From: a virus
Reading direction: 5' to 3' (one strand)
Length of the DNA stretch: 32,424 nucleotides
Virus record (IMG/VR): IMGVR_UViG_3300029258_003820
Location: 1 to 32,424 of that record
The first letter of the stretch is position 1. The number at the start of each line of letters is the position of its first letter. Below the pieces are notes generated by a model that worked only from the letters and a program-made list of their open reading frames with translations, searched no databases and was not told where the DNA came from. Both the position numbers and the translations under genes were made by a program. This document shows positions 8,837 to 14,219 of the stretch, piece after piece.

Positions 8837-8924
8837 TTTGTTTCTCCCATTTAATGTAATTGTTAAGAGTCATATCCTTATATAATTGATGACCGGTCGG
8901 ATTGCATATAGGACATGATAACAT
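8751..8924 (-). CDS. Possible tiny CPxC protein overlapping another frame (doubtful)
   Basis: This 57-residue ORF starts MLSCPICNPTGHQLYKDMTL and ends in a basic tail (KTRGRKSV). A GGAG lies only a few bases before the ATG at 8924. It sits between the zinc-ribbon gene and the coiled-coil gene and overlaps the latter out of frame by 86 bp. The CPxC...H opening fits the zinc-binding theme of the locus. The basic tail coincides with the overlapped region, so it may be a by-product of the other frame. Only one of the two need be real over the overlap, and the coiled-coil ORF is favoured there. Confidence 0.3.
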   Translation of the reverse strand: MLSCPICNPTGHQLYKDMTLNNYIKWEKQNGRTKVSNRISSISRKNFPGKTRGRKSV

Positions 8925-8937
8925 AGCTCCAGTCGAT

Positions 8938-9513
8938 CTATGCCAATGCCTCGGAGACAAAGTAGTCGTCTTCTTTTTTTCTGGGCTTGAGCATTTTGAT
9001 GATATATTGATTCTTTTTGTTTTTGTAGACGTGGTAGAACTTGAACTGGGAGTTGGTGCCTGAGTAGACCTCTTCCCATCCTCCGTCCTTAGTAATTTCC
9101 AGAAATCGTCCCATGGTAACTCTTTTGACGCCATACTGACCTGCCTTAATATTACTATCACTTGGTATACGTAAGGTCGGGAAAATCATCCCTTTTACAT
9201 GTTCTATTTTCCTGTTTTTTCTCTTTTTTTCTGCACAGGCCGGGCACAAAGGGCGCGAGCAATCGGGCTTATATCTCTGACCGCACTCTGTACAATTACG
9301 CCAGGGGAATCTATAGATAGCAGCATCGCCGAAGGCGCGCATCTGATGTTTGTTTTTTGTAAATCCGCAATCACTCTTTGTGGCCTGATGGATATTTCTG
9401 ATATAGTCAAAAGGCCTTTTGACGTATACATCTGACATCTCACAATGAGCGCATACCGGTCCAGGACCGGTAATTGGCTCCCCACATTTCTGACATTCTT
9501 TTTCTTTCCCCAT
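8938..9513 (-). CDS. Zinc-ribbon protein of the leftward accessory locus
   Basis: This 191-residue protein has two Cys-pair zinc-binding units. The first is near the N-terminus (CQKCGEPITGPGPVCAHC, residues 8-25). The second, at residues 73-92, has pairs CTEC and CPAC around a basic loop and is followed by KKRKNRK. A separate C-terminal domain of about 80 residues (YGVKRVTMGRFLEITKDGG, FYHVYKNKKNQYII) is predicted alpha/beta. The arrangement suggests nucleic-acid or protein binding, for example an HNH-like or zinc-ribbon regulator, but no H-N-H catalytic set is visible. It is the first gene of the only leftward unit. The ATG lies 5 bases after a TATAAT box, with no Shine-Dalgarno. Confidence 0.65.
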   Translation of the reverse strand: MGKEKECQKCGEPITGPGPVCAHCEMSDVYVKRPFDYIRNIHQATKSDCGFTKNKHQMRAFGDAAIYRFPWRNCTECGQRYKPDCSRPLCPACAEKKRKNRKIEHVKGMIFPTLRIPSDSNIKAGQYGVKRVTMGRFLEITKDGGWEEVYSGTNSQFKFYHVYKNKKNQYIIKMLKPRKKEDDYFVSEALA

Positions 9514-9518
9514 ACTTA

Positions 9519-9547
9519 ATTATAGCTTTTGTGACCTTAATTTTAAA
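9519..9547 (-). promoter_or_regulatory. Leftward sigma70-type promoter, possibly giving a leaderless mRNA
   Basis: Read on the - strand, TTTAAA (9547-9542) is followed after 17 bases by a consensus TATAAT (9524-9519). Only TAAGT separates this -10 box from the ATG at 9513, so the expected start of transcription falls at or next to the A of the start codon. Confidence 0.55.
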
Positions 9548-9780
9548 GTATTAAATGATTATTAAATCGGTCATAGTGCCTTATGTTGGGTCACAGAAAT
9601 CCTGAATCGGTAATAATACCCGACCACTTAATTGTTAAATGGCTTAATTATGCTTTAAATGGCAATAATACATTGGCATACTTCTCGCTACATATTAAGT
9701 GTTCTTTTAAATTTTAATTTTTTATTAAATTTACCCCGTAGCACCTGTCCAAAAATAATTAATAAAAATGTAAATAAGTG
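9548..9780. promoter_or_regulatory. AT-rich divergent control region with direct repeats
   Basis: I see no gene in this stretch. It is very AT-rich, especially 9700-9780, which would make an UP element or an easily melted segment. TTAAATGGC occurs at 9635-9643 and again at 9655-9663, exactly 20 bp apart (two helical turns). AATCGGT also occurs twice (near 9574 and 9605). These look like operator half-sites between the leftward and rightward promoters. Which protein binds is unknown; the ribbon-helix-helix protein encoded at 10170 is a candidate. Confidence 0.4.
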
Positions 9781-9809
9781 TTGACAAAAGTATTTTAATG
9801 TATTATATT
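9781..9809 (+). promoter_or_regulatory. Strong rightward early promoter
   Basis: A perfect TTGACA (9781-9786) is followed by a 17-bp spacer and TATATT (9804-9809). An A/T-rich stretch lies upstream. It lies 50 bp before the first early gene, which has AAGGAG ahead of its ATG. Confidence 0.8.
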
Positions 9810-9858
9810 ATAAGTGTGATGAGGGAAACAACAAACAACTTAACAAGGAGATGTAAAA

Positions 9859-10122
9859 ATGAACAGAATGATTTACAAAACAAACGATGTGTACTGTACA
9901 ACAGTTAATGCCGGCGATACAGATAAGCTAACGAGCGATATAGTAATGTGTAGCGCTATGGCTCACGTTGAGCCTGGCTGGACGGATTGTTATCTCAGAG
10001 ACAGTAATGGAGCGTTACTGGATAAGATGAGTAGCAGAGACGCAGGGGTCGTAGACTGGGGGGATAATGGCTCTGACCCAATTTTTTCCGGCAAATACGC
10101 AAAATATAATCAACCTAATTAA
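9859..10122 (+). CDS. First early-operon protein, unknown function
   Basis: This 87-residue protein is the first gene after the strong promoter, with a clear AAGGAG Shine-Dalgarno. The sequence (MNRMIYKTNDVYC..., CYLRDSNGALLDKMSS) is acidic to neutral and soluble, with three Cys and no membrane span. First-position early genes of phages often act on the host, but nothing in the sequence shows this here. A GC-rich hairpin follows directly. Confidence 0.65.
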   Translation: MNRMIYKTNDVYCTTVNAGDTDKLTSDIVMCSAMAHVEPGWTDCYLRDSNGALLDKMSSRDAGVVDWGDNGSDPIFSGKYAKYNQPN

Positions 10123-10132
10123 TTAATTAACC

Positions 10133-10153
10133 GCCCCGCCATCACGGCGGGGC
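10133..10153 (+). terminator. GC-rich intercistronic hairpin (no U-tract)
   Basis: GCCCCGCC (10133-10140) and GGCGGGGC (10146-10153) form a perfect 8-bp stem around the loop ATCAC, in otherwise AT-rich DNA and preceded by TTAATTAATTAA. No run of T follows, so it is more likely an mRNA-stabilising or processing hairpin, or a Rho-assisted partial terminator, than an intrinsic terminator. It lies 16 bases before the next ATG. Confidence 0.55.
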
Positions 10154-10169
10154 TCAACAAGGAGTAAAA

Positions 10170-10340
10170 ATGAGTAAAAATGAGAAAAAGAAAAAGGAAA
10201 AAATAGTAACACTAAGAGTAGATCAGGGCCTTTTTGACAAAATTGATCAAACAGCAAAAGAAGAGGGTAGATCGCTGACAGATCAGTATCGCTGGATGTT
10301 TAACAATTATCTAAAAAAAGGAGAAAAAGATGGAAACTAA
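10170..10340 (+). CDS. Ribbon-helix-helix DNA-binding protein
   Basis: This 56-residue protein starts at the ATG at 10170 after AAGGAG. A Lys-rich N-terminal tail (MSKNEKKKKEK) leads into the strand IVTLRVD, then helix 1 (LFDKIDQTAKEEG) and helix 2 (SLTDQYRWMFNNYL). This strand-helix-helix order matches the Arc/MetJ/CopG fold, in which dimers insert the paired strands into the DNA major groove. It is probably an autoregulator of the early operon or a repressor of the divergent region. It overlaps the next gene by 11 bp. Confidence 0.7.
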   Translation: MSKNEKKKKEKIVTLRVDQGLFDKIDQTAKEEGRSLTDQYRWMFNNYLKKGEKDGN

Positions 10341-10527
10341 ACACATTAAACTCAAAGACCTCGAGAAGCACTTAATAGATGAGCGGGTCAGAAAAGCAAA
10401 GGAAGAGGGTCGGGAATGTACCTGCAGTTATGATAAAGGACCCTTGGTTTGCGAGCATTGTGATAAGTCTTATGCTGAGATGCAACGTATTAGATCCCAG
10501 GCACGTAAAAAACTTAACAAGGAGTGA
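10330..10527 (+). CDS. Small Cys-containing helical protein
   Basis: This 65-residue, highly charged protein (METKHIKLKDLEKHLIDERV...) has an internal C-x-C ... C-x-x-C set (CTCSYDKGPLVCEHC, residues 34-48) that could bind one zinc ion between two helices. Its start overlaps the preceding gene and has AAAGGAG ahead of it. Its stop is 2 bases before the next ATG. The function is unknown; a small DNA- or protein-binding regulator is plausible. Confidence 0.55.
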   Translation: METKHIKLKDLEKHLIDERVRKAKEEGRECTCSYDKGPLVCEHCDKSYAEMQRIRSQARKKLNKE

Positions 10528-10529
10528 TA

Positions 10530-10886
10530 ATGGAAGATAACCCTTATAAATTATGTGTAACGTGCGAGTGGTGGGCCTTAAACGGCCAAAGATGTGTTAG
10601 GAAGGCTCCGACCAGGGATTTGGATCAGAGGGCTGTATGGCCCGTTACCGGACCTCTGATGAAATGTGGTGATTGGGAAACGTGTTCGGATAAAAACGAG
10701 TTGTTAAAACGGAAGATAACCTTACAGGAGATATCAATGGATAACCAAGAAAAAAAGGATAAAAGAGTATGGACACATGAGGAAATCATGCTATTATCTA
10801 AGGAAAATAAGGTCAGAGTATTACAGGATATAAACTCTGGCCGGGCCGCATTTCGTGAAACAAAAAATCCTTATGATAGGAAATAG
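10530..10886 (+). CDS. Small Cys-cluster protein (CxxCxWW type) with a charged C-terminal half
   Basis: This 118-residue protein uses the ATG at 10530, with AAGGAG 5 bases upstream; a GTG at 10524 inside the Shine-Dalgarno is unlikely. Residues 9-50 carry C-x-x-C-x-W-W ... R-C-V-R-K-A-P ... M-K-C-G-D-W, a small metal-binding pattern shared with the 60-residue protein at 13898. The second half (from MDNQEKKDKRVWTHEE) is helical and charged and begins at an in-frame ATG (10738) with its own AGGAG, so an internally started short product is possible. The function is unknown. Confidence 0.6.
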   Translation: MEDNPYKLCVTCEWWALNGQRCVRKAPTRDLDQRAVWPVTGPLMKCGDWETCSDKNELLKRKITLQEISMDNQEKKDKRVWTHEEIMLLSKENKVRVLQDINSGRAAFRETKNPYDRK

Positions 10887-10889
10887 TCC

Positions 10890-10918
10890 TTTACTTTTTG
10901 TATTAAATATGCTATTAT
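10890..10918 (+). promoter_or_regulatory. Promoter of the structured leader / replication genes
   Basis: TTTACT (10890-10895), a 17-bp spacer and TATTAT (10913-10918). The -10 region reads TATTATTTAAATAA, nearly the same as that of the promoter before the portal gene (TATTATTTAAGTAA at 19199). Transcription is expected to start near 10925. Confidence 0.65.
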
Positions 10919-10924
10919 TTAAAT

Positions 10925-11054
10925 AAGCCAGGCTTGATCACCTGGTCCTACATTATGGCACTTAAAGAGAGAGGGCTTCGGCCTTCTCTCTCCGCTTCCT
11001 CACAAAGGCGGAAGCACTGTAGGTTAAAGGCCAAAAAGCGGACGGGAAGTGCCA
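10925..11054 (+). ncRNA. Candidate structured RNA with pseudoknot (leader or small RNA)
   Basis: Five perfect or near-perfect helices can be drawn. Ha: CCAGG 10928-10932 with CCTGG 10941-10945. P1: CCTACA 10947-10952 with TGTAGG 11018-11023. P2: TGGCACTT 10956-10963 with AAGTGCCA 11047-11054. Hb: 11 bp with one G-U, 10966-10976 with 10981-10991, closed by a C(UUCG)G tetraloop. Hc: GCTTCC 10994-10999 with GGAAGC 11010-11015. P1 and P2 interleave (5'P1-5'P2-Hb-Hc-3'P1-3'P2), which is a pseudoknot. It begins right after a promoter and no credible protein gene occupies it. I do not recognise an RNA family; the order is close to but not that of HDV-like ribozymes. It may be a free small RNA or part of the 265-nt leader of the ATPase gene. 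Confidence 0.55.
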
Positions 11055-11150
11055 ATTAACTTCTCTTCTCAAAAATCAGAGTTACCATAAAATGCCAATG
11101 TTATAGCCATATCTACTCATAATTGGGCTAAACATTACTTAGAAGACGGC

Positions 11151-11189
11151 AATAACTCATTCCACTAACCTTTTTTAGGAGGAGTTATT
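11151..11189 (+). promoter_or_regulatory. Shine-Dalgarno-masking hairpin of the ATPase gene
   Basis: AATAACTC (11151-11158) pairs perfectly with GAGTTATT (11182-11189), which ends at the base before the ATG at 11190. The Shine-Dalgarno AGGAGGAG (11177-11184) lies partly in the stem and partly in the loop. Folding would limit translation of the replication ATPase. Confidence 0.45.
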
Positions 11190-12428
11190 ATGCCCGATAA
11201 GCTTTCTGAGGCAATGCTGTTAAGAGGTGCTCTCGACAAATCAATTGAAGAATTACAGCAGAAAAATCCAGCTCCATTCGATGACTTATGTAAGCAACTT
11301 GCAGTGATGGATAAAGATGGGCAAGCTGAGTTCCCTGAATTTAAAAAGGGGAAAAATTACTGGATAGACGAGACGTTACAAAAAAGAGACGTATTTATGG
11401 AAGGTCTAATGGAGAGAGGTGATGTAGTATCGTATAATGCCCCATCGAAAGCCAGAAAAACTTTTGACGGCGGAATATGTTTATCTCTGTGTTTAGCAGG
11501 TGGAATACCTTGGCATGGAATACAAATTCCTAAAAAGCTCCGTGTAGGTTATATAAACTTTGAACTCAGAGAGAGAAATTTCAGGTCCCGAGTACGAAAG
11601 GTAGTTAAAAGCCTGGAAAAAGAGGGCTTTGATGTAAATGACATGGACAACTTGATGGCTTTTCATCTCAAGGGAATCATGATAGATACAGAGTCAGCTA
11701 TGATATACTTTCGAAAAATCATCCAGGAACATAAGATAGATATCCTGATGATCGATCCTTTTTATAAATTTCTTAATTCCCGAGACCGGAAAGGTCTGGA
11801 CGAAAACAGTACTGGAGACATGGAATACATCATAACCCGTCTCAATGCCCTCACTACATGTGCTACACAAGGTTGTACAATCTATTGGCTGGATCACTAC
11901 ACTAAATCTAACAGGTCTAACTTAAAGGCTATGGATCGTATGGCTGGAAGTGGTGTAAAGGCCAGGGAACCTGACTGCATCATGTCTATGACCGAACTTA
12001 AAAGTGATTCTGATGAAGAAGAGGTTGATTCCTGCCCAGATAATTTCAGACTCGAATTCACCCTAAGGGACTTCGCACCAAGACCTCCAATCGGTCTGAC
12101 CTGGGACTTTCCAATGTATAGGGTTAATGATTCTCTCAATGATCAGAAACTTGCAGGAGAGGCTGGAAGACCTAAAGTAAAACTCTCTTACGATAAACTC
12201 GTGGAACGATTTAATGCGTTAAGGGATGGATCAACAACAGTACCTATTGAGGAAACAGGAATTGGTCGGGCAACACTTTATGGTATTATTGCTGACGCAA
12301 AGAAATCCGACTCAAACACATATGATTTTAAAATTATTAAAAGGAACCTTATTGGCAAGGCACCATACAAATCATCCCCAAAAACTGAGCAAGAAAAGAA
12401 CATTGAATTTAAATTGGAAGACTTCTAA
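11190..12428 (+). CDS. RepA-like / AAA_25-type replication ATPase (helicase)
   Basis: This 412-residue RecA-fold ATPase is likely the replicative helicase or helicase loader, working with the primase-polymerase encoded downstream. The Walker A variant is NAPSKARKTF (about residues 83-92). An acidic strand follows (GYINFEL, with Glu in the catalytic-base position). Walker B is DILMIDPFYKF (about 184-194). An IYWLDHYTK segment (about 231-239) matches the H-x-x-K element of RepA-type hexameric helicases. MAGSGVKAREPD and the following beta strands complete the core. The last ~90 residues look like a helix-turn-helix region (PIEETGIGRATLYGIIADA) with a charged tail. Length and motifs fit RepA/AAA_25 proteins. 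It has a strong AGGAGG but a masked start region. A double-hairpin repeat follows its stop. Confidence 0.8.
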   Translation: MPDKLSEAMLLRGALDKSIEELQQKNPAPFDDLCKQLAVMDKDGQAEFPEFKKGKNYWIDETLQKRDVFMEGLMERGDVVSYNAPSKARKTFDGGICLSLCLAGGIPWHGIQIPKKLRVGYINFELRERNFRSRVRKVVKSLEKEGFDVNDMDNLMAFHLKGIMIDTESAMIYFRKIIQEHKIDILMIDPFYKFLNSRDRKGLDENSTGDMEYIITRLNALTTCATQGCTIYWLDHYTKSNRSNLKAMDRMAGSGVKAREPDCIMSMTELKSDSDEEEVDSCPDNFRLEFTLRDFAPRPPIGLTWDFPMYRVNDSLNDQKLAGEAGRPKVKLSYDKLVERFNALRDGSTTVPIEETGIGRATLYGIIADAKKSDSNTYDFKIIKRNLIGKAPYKSSPKTEQEKNIEFKLEDF

Positions 12429-12431
12429 TAA

Positions 12432-12545
12432 CCCCAGTCCAGAGTCTAAAAACATTATATATACATATAGACTGGACTGTGACTAAAAAAAGACCTCCAA
12501 TAGGTCGGCTTTTATTTAGTCTAAAGGATTTTGGACACATGGACA
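12432..12545 (+). repeat. Double-hairpin module, copy A
   Basis: This 114-bp copy is nearly identical to 14065-14176. Hairpin 1: GTCCAG-ag-TCTA (12437-12448) pairs with TAGACTGGAC (12468-12477), with a 2-base bulge and an AT-only-rich loop. Hairpin 2: GACTAAA (12481-12487) pairs with TTTAGTC (12515-12521), enclosing AAAA/TTTT and GACCT/AGGTC. TAGACT of hairpin 1 can alternatively pair with AGTCTA at 12518-12523, so two folds compete. It lies between the ATPase stop and the start of the ribbon-helix-helix gene. A GTG-initiated frame runs through it, but I treat it as non-coding. Confidence 0.75.
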
Positions 12546-12562
12546 CTACGAAAGGAAAAAAC

Positions 12563-12748
12563 ATGAAATTCAAAAACGAAGAACAATACGAAGAAGATTT
12601 ATATGGTGAAGAGTATGGATGTAAAGTAGTAACTAAGATACCTGCAAGGGTGTATGATCAGTTGGAAGGACTGGCTTATGAAAAAAATATTACTATAGGT
12701 GAGACAGTAACAGAAATCCTTAAATGGTGGGAGGACAAACATGCCTGA
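12563..12748 (+). CDS. Second ribbon-helix-helix-like protein
   Basis: This 61-residue protein uses the ATG at 12563 (GAAAGGA upstream). The GTG at 12479 would add the translated hairpin module and is rejected. An acidic N-terminus (MKFKNEEQYEEDLYGEE) is followed by the strand CKVVTKIPARVYDQL, then a helix (LAYEKN), the turn ITIGETV, and the second helix TEILKWWEDK. This matches the ribbon-helix-helix order (strand, helix, G-x-S/T-turn, helix). It overlaps the primase-polymerase start by 8 bp, so it may control or couple to it. Confidence 0.6.
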   Translation: MKFKNEEQYEEDLYGEEYGCKVVTKIPARVYDQLEGLAYEKNITIGETVTEILKWWEDKHA

Positions 12749-13901
12749 TATTAAAACTGACCTAAAATACCTTTTCTCTCAGAACCTGCAGCTTTTTCCA
12801 GCATGCACTATAATGATCAAGAACTCCGAAGGAATGATGAAGAAGATCCCTATATTCGGGCCAAAAGGTTCTGACCTGTCCAGGTGGGCTTCTGTTACTC
12901 ATACACCTGAAACATTCAAAGAACGTAGGGATGCGTTAAATAAAGCTGACCGGGCTGTTAATACAGTGTGTTTGGCAACGGGAGAAAGATCCGGGATCGA
13001 TGTTATAGATGAAGATGTCTTCGAAGGGTCTAAGGCACAGGAACTACTAAAAAAATATGCCCCCGAGTTACTTGAGCTCGGACCGATGGTCAGAACTCCA
13101 AGTGGTGGATTTCATTATTGGTGCAAACACTCTGAGTGGACCCGAACAATGGCCAAAGATGGTTTGGACATTCGTGCAGATGGAGGGCTGGCAATAATTC
13201 CTCCCTCATCTAATAAAAAAGGATCCTATACTTGGTTGAGACCTTTCACCTGTGTTGACGATCTTCCAGATTTTCCACTGGGTCTGATAGGTTATTTAGG
13301 TGGTTTAAAGAAAGGCCGAAGGAGCACAGCCCCTAAAACTGAACACAGTAGGAAGACCTTAGATGAAATTAATAACGATTTATGCGCCTTATCTTCAGTA
13401 AAATGGGGATATGATGAATGGCTGAAGATTATATGTGCCTTATGGACAGAGTATGAATATGATGAAACAATCGATATGCTGAAAAAATGGTTACCAGAAC
13501 AGGAATTCGGTGAGTACGAGCGAAAGTATAATAGCCGGATATTGGAAGGAATAACTATGGGAACATGGAATTATTATGTGCATAAAGCTACAGGATACTC
13601 AATAAGTGGTAAAATGGAGGAGGATTACACACCAAAAACAGTTAAATCAGTACAAGAAAAGGTCATTACTGAACCGAAAGCAGTCGAAGAGGTGCAGGTA
13701 GTGCAAGAAAAAGCAGTTGAACTTAAACAGGAGGTTAAATTGGATAATACCAAAAAGGAAGAAGAAACAGAATTGACTGTACCTGAATTTATGTGGGGAT
13801 TAAAATGTAATCATGCAACAGTTGAATCTCGAAATGCTTTGATGAGTATTATTTTTGGGGAAGGTAATTTTAAACCAGAGCTGAAAGGAGAATTAGCATG
13901 A
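12741..13901 (+). CDS. Primase-polymerase (archaeo-eukaryotic primase type)
   Basis: This 386-residue protein is expected to synthesise primers for phage replication. The N-terminal Prim-Pol-type domain (residues ~15-190) shows SRWASVTHTPE near 50-60, the catalytic strand GIDVIDEDVF (~90-99), TPSGGFHYWC (~120-129, Gly-Gly-x-H motif) and DIRADGGLAIIPPS (~143-156). A second helical domain (~210-295, WGYDEWLKIICALW, MLKKWLPEQEFG) resembles the PriCT module common in phage primases. The rest is a charged Glu/Lys/Val linker and a short C-terminal domain. There is no fused helicase; that job probably falls to the RepA-like ATPase upstream. The stop overlaps the next ATG. Confidence 0.8.
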   Translation: MPDIKTDLKYLFSQNLQLFPACTIMIKNSEGMMKKIPIFGPKGSDLSRWASVTHTPETFKERRDALNKADRAVNTVCLATGERSGIDVIDEDVFEGSKAQELLKKYAPELLELGPMVRTPSGGFHYWCKHSEWTRTMAKDGLDIRADGGLAIIPPSSNKKGSYTWLRPFTCVDDLPDFPLGLIGYLGGLKKGRRSTAPKTEHSRKTLDEINNDLCALSSVKWGYDEWLKIICALWTEYEYDETIDMLKKWLPEQEFGEYERKYNSRILEGITMGTWNYYVHKATGYSISGKMEEDYTPKTVKSVQEKVITEPKAVEEVQVVQEKAVELKQEVKLDNTKKEEETELTVPEFMWGLKCNHATVESRNALMSIIFGEGNFKPELKGELA

Positions 13902-14080
13902 CATGCAATTCATGTAAATTTTTTCTGCAATTAGGACCTGTTTATGGTAGATGCAAAAGATATCCACCTCAGGCACCTGAAAAAGAGTTTGGTGTACCAA
14001 AATTTTTGATACTACCAAATTCTGAGTGGTGTGGTGAATATAGAGCAAAACCTAACAAATCATCCCCCAGTCCAGTCTAA
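13898..14080 (+). CDS. Small Cys-cluster protein (CxxCxFF type)
   Basis: This 60-residue protein (MTCNSCKFFLQLGPVYGRC..., SEWCGEY) has C-x-x-C-x-F-F near the N-terminus, G-R-C-K-R-Y-P-P in the middle and W-C-G-E-Y near the end. This looks like a four-Cys metal site and is common in small phage proteins. It shares the pattern with the protein at 10530. The ATG overlaps the primase-polymerase stop (ATGA). Its last codons lie inside hairpin 1 of repeat copy B, so the terminal PSPV residues are encoded by the repeat. Confidence 0.6.
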   Translation: MTCNSCKFFLQLGPVYGRCKRYPPQAPEKEFGVPKFLILPNSEWCGEYRAKPNKSSPSPV

Positions 14081-14176
14081 AAACATATATATATAAATAG
14101 ACTGGACCGTGACTAAAAAAAGACCTCCTAAAGGTCGGCTTTTATTTAGTCTAAAGGATTTTTGGACACATGGACA
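14065..14176 (+). repeat. Double-hairpin module, copy B
   Basis: This 112-bp copy matches 12432-12545 apart from a few indels and loop changes. Hairpin 1 is perfect here: GTCCAGTCTA (14070-14079) pairs with TAGACTGGAC (14098-14107) over 10 bp. Hairpin 2 is 14111-14151 (GACTAAA/TTTAGTC outer stem, GACCT/AGGTC inner stem). The start overlaps the 3' end of the 60-residue Cys gene. Both copies sit upstream of a GAAAGGAAAAA Shine-Dalgarno. Confidence 0.75.
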
Positions 14177-14219
14177 GAAAACTGATAGGAAAAACAAAAG
14201 TCATGCGAAAGGAAAAATC

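Noticed and set aside
10947-11054. Assignment of the pseudoknot as an HDV-like, twister or pistol ribozyme
   Set aside because: The order of helices has an extra hairpin before 3'P1, no clear P4 hairpin between 3'P1 and 3'P2, and no recognisable catalytic core. Left as unassigned.
10955-11059. 34-codon ORF (MALKERGLRPSL...) across the structured RNA
   Set aside because: No Shine-Dalgarno, odd basic composition dictated by the helices, and the start lies beside the P2 strand. The RNA structure explains the sequence better.
9514-11189. Search for tRNA genes, attachment sites or an integrase near the control region
   Set aside because: No cloverleaf, T-loop GTTCRANNC or integrase motif was found here, and none was recognised elsewhere in the window.
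12479-12562. GTG-initiated N-terminal extension (MTKKRPPIGRLLFSLKDF...) of the RHH gene
   Set aside because: It translates hairpin 2 of the repeat module, has no Shine-Dalgarno, and the ATG at 12563 has a good one. The similar peptide at 14109 follows from the DNA duplication.
14109-14219. GTG-initiated extension of the double zinc-ribbon gene
   Set aside because: Same reason as for copy A; the ATG at 14220 has GAAAGGA upstream.
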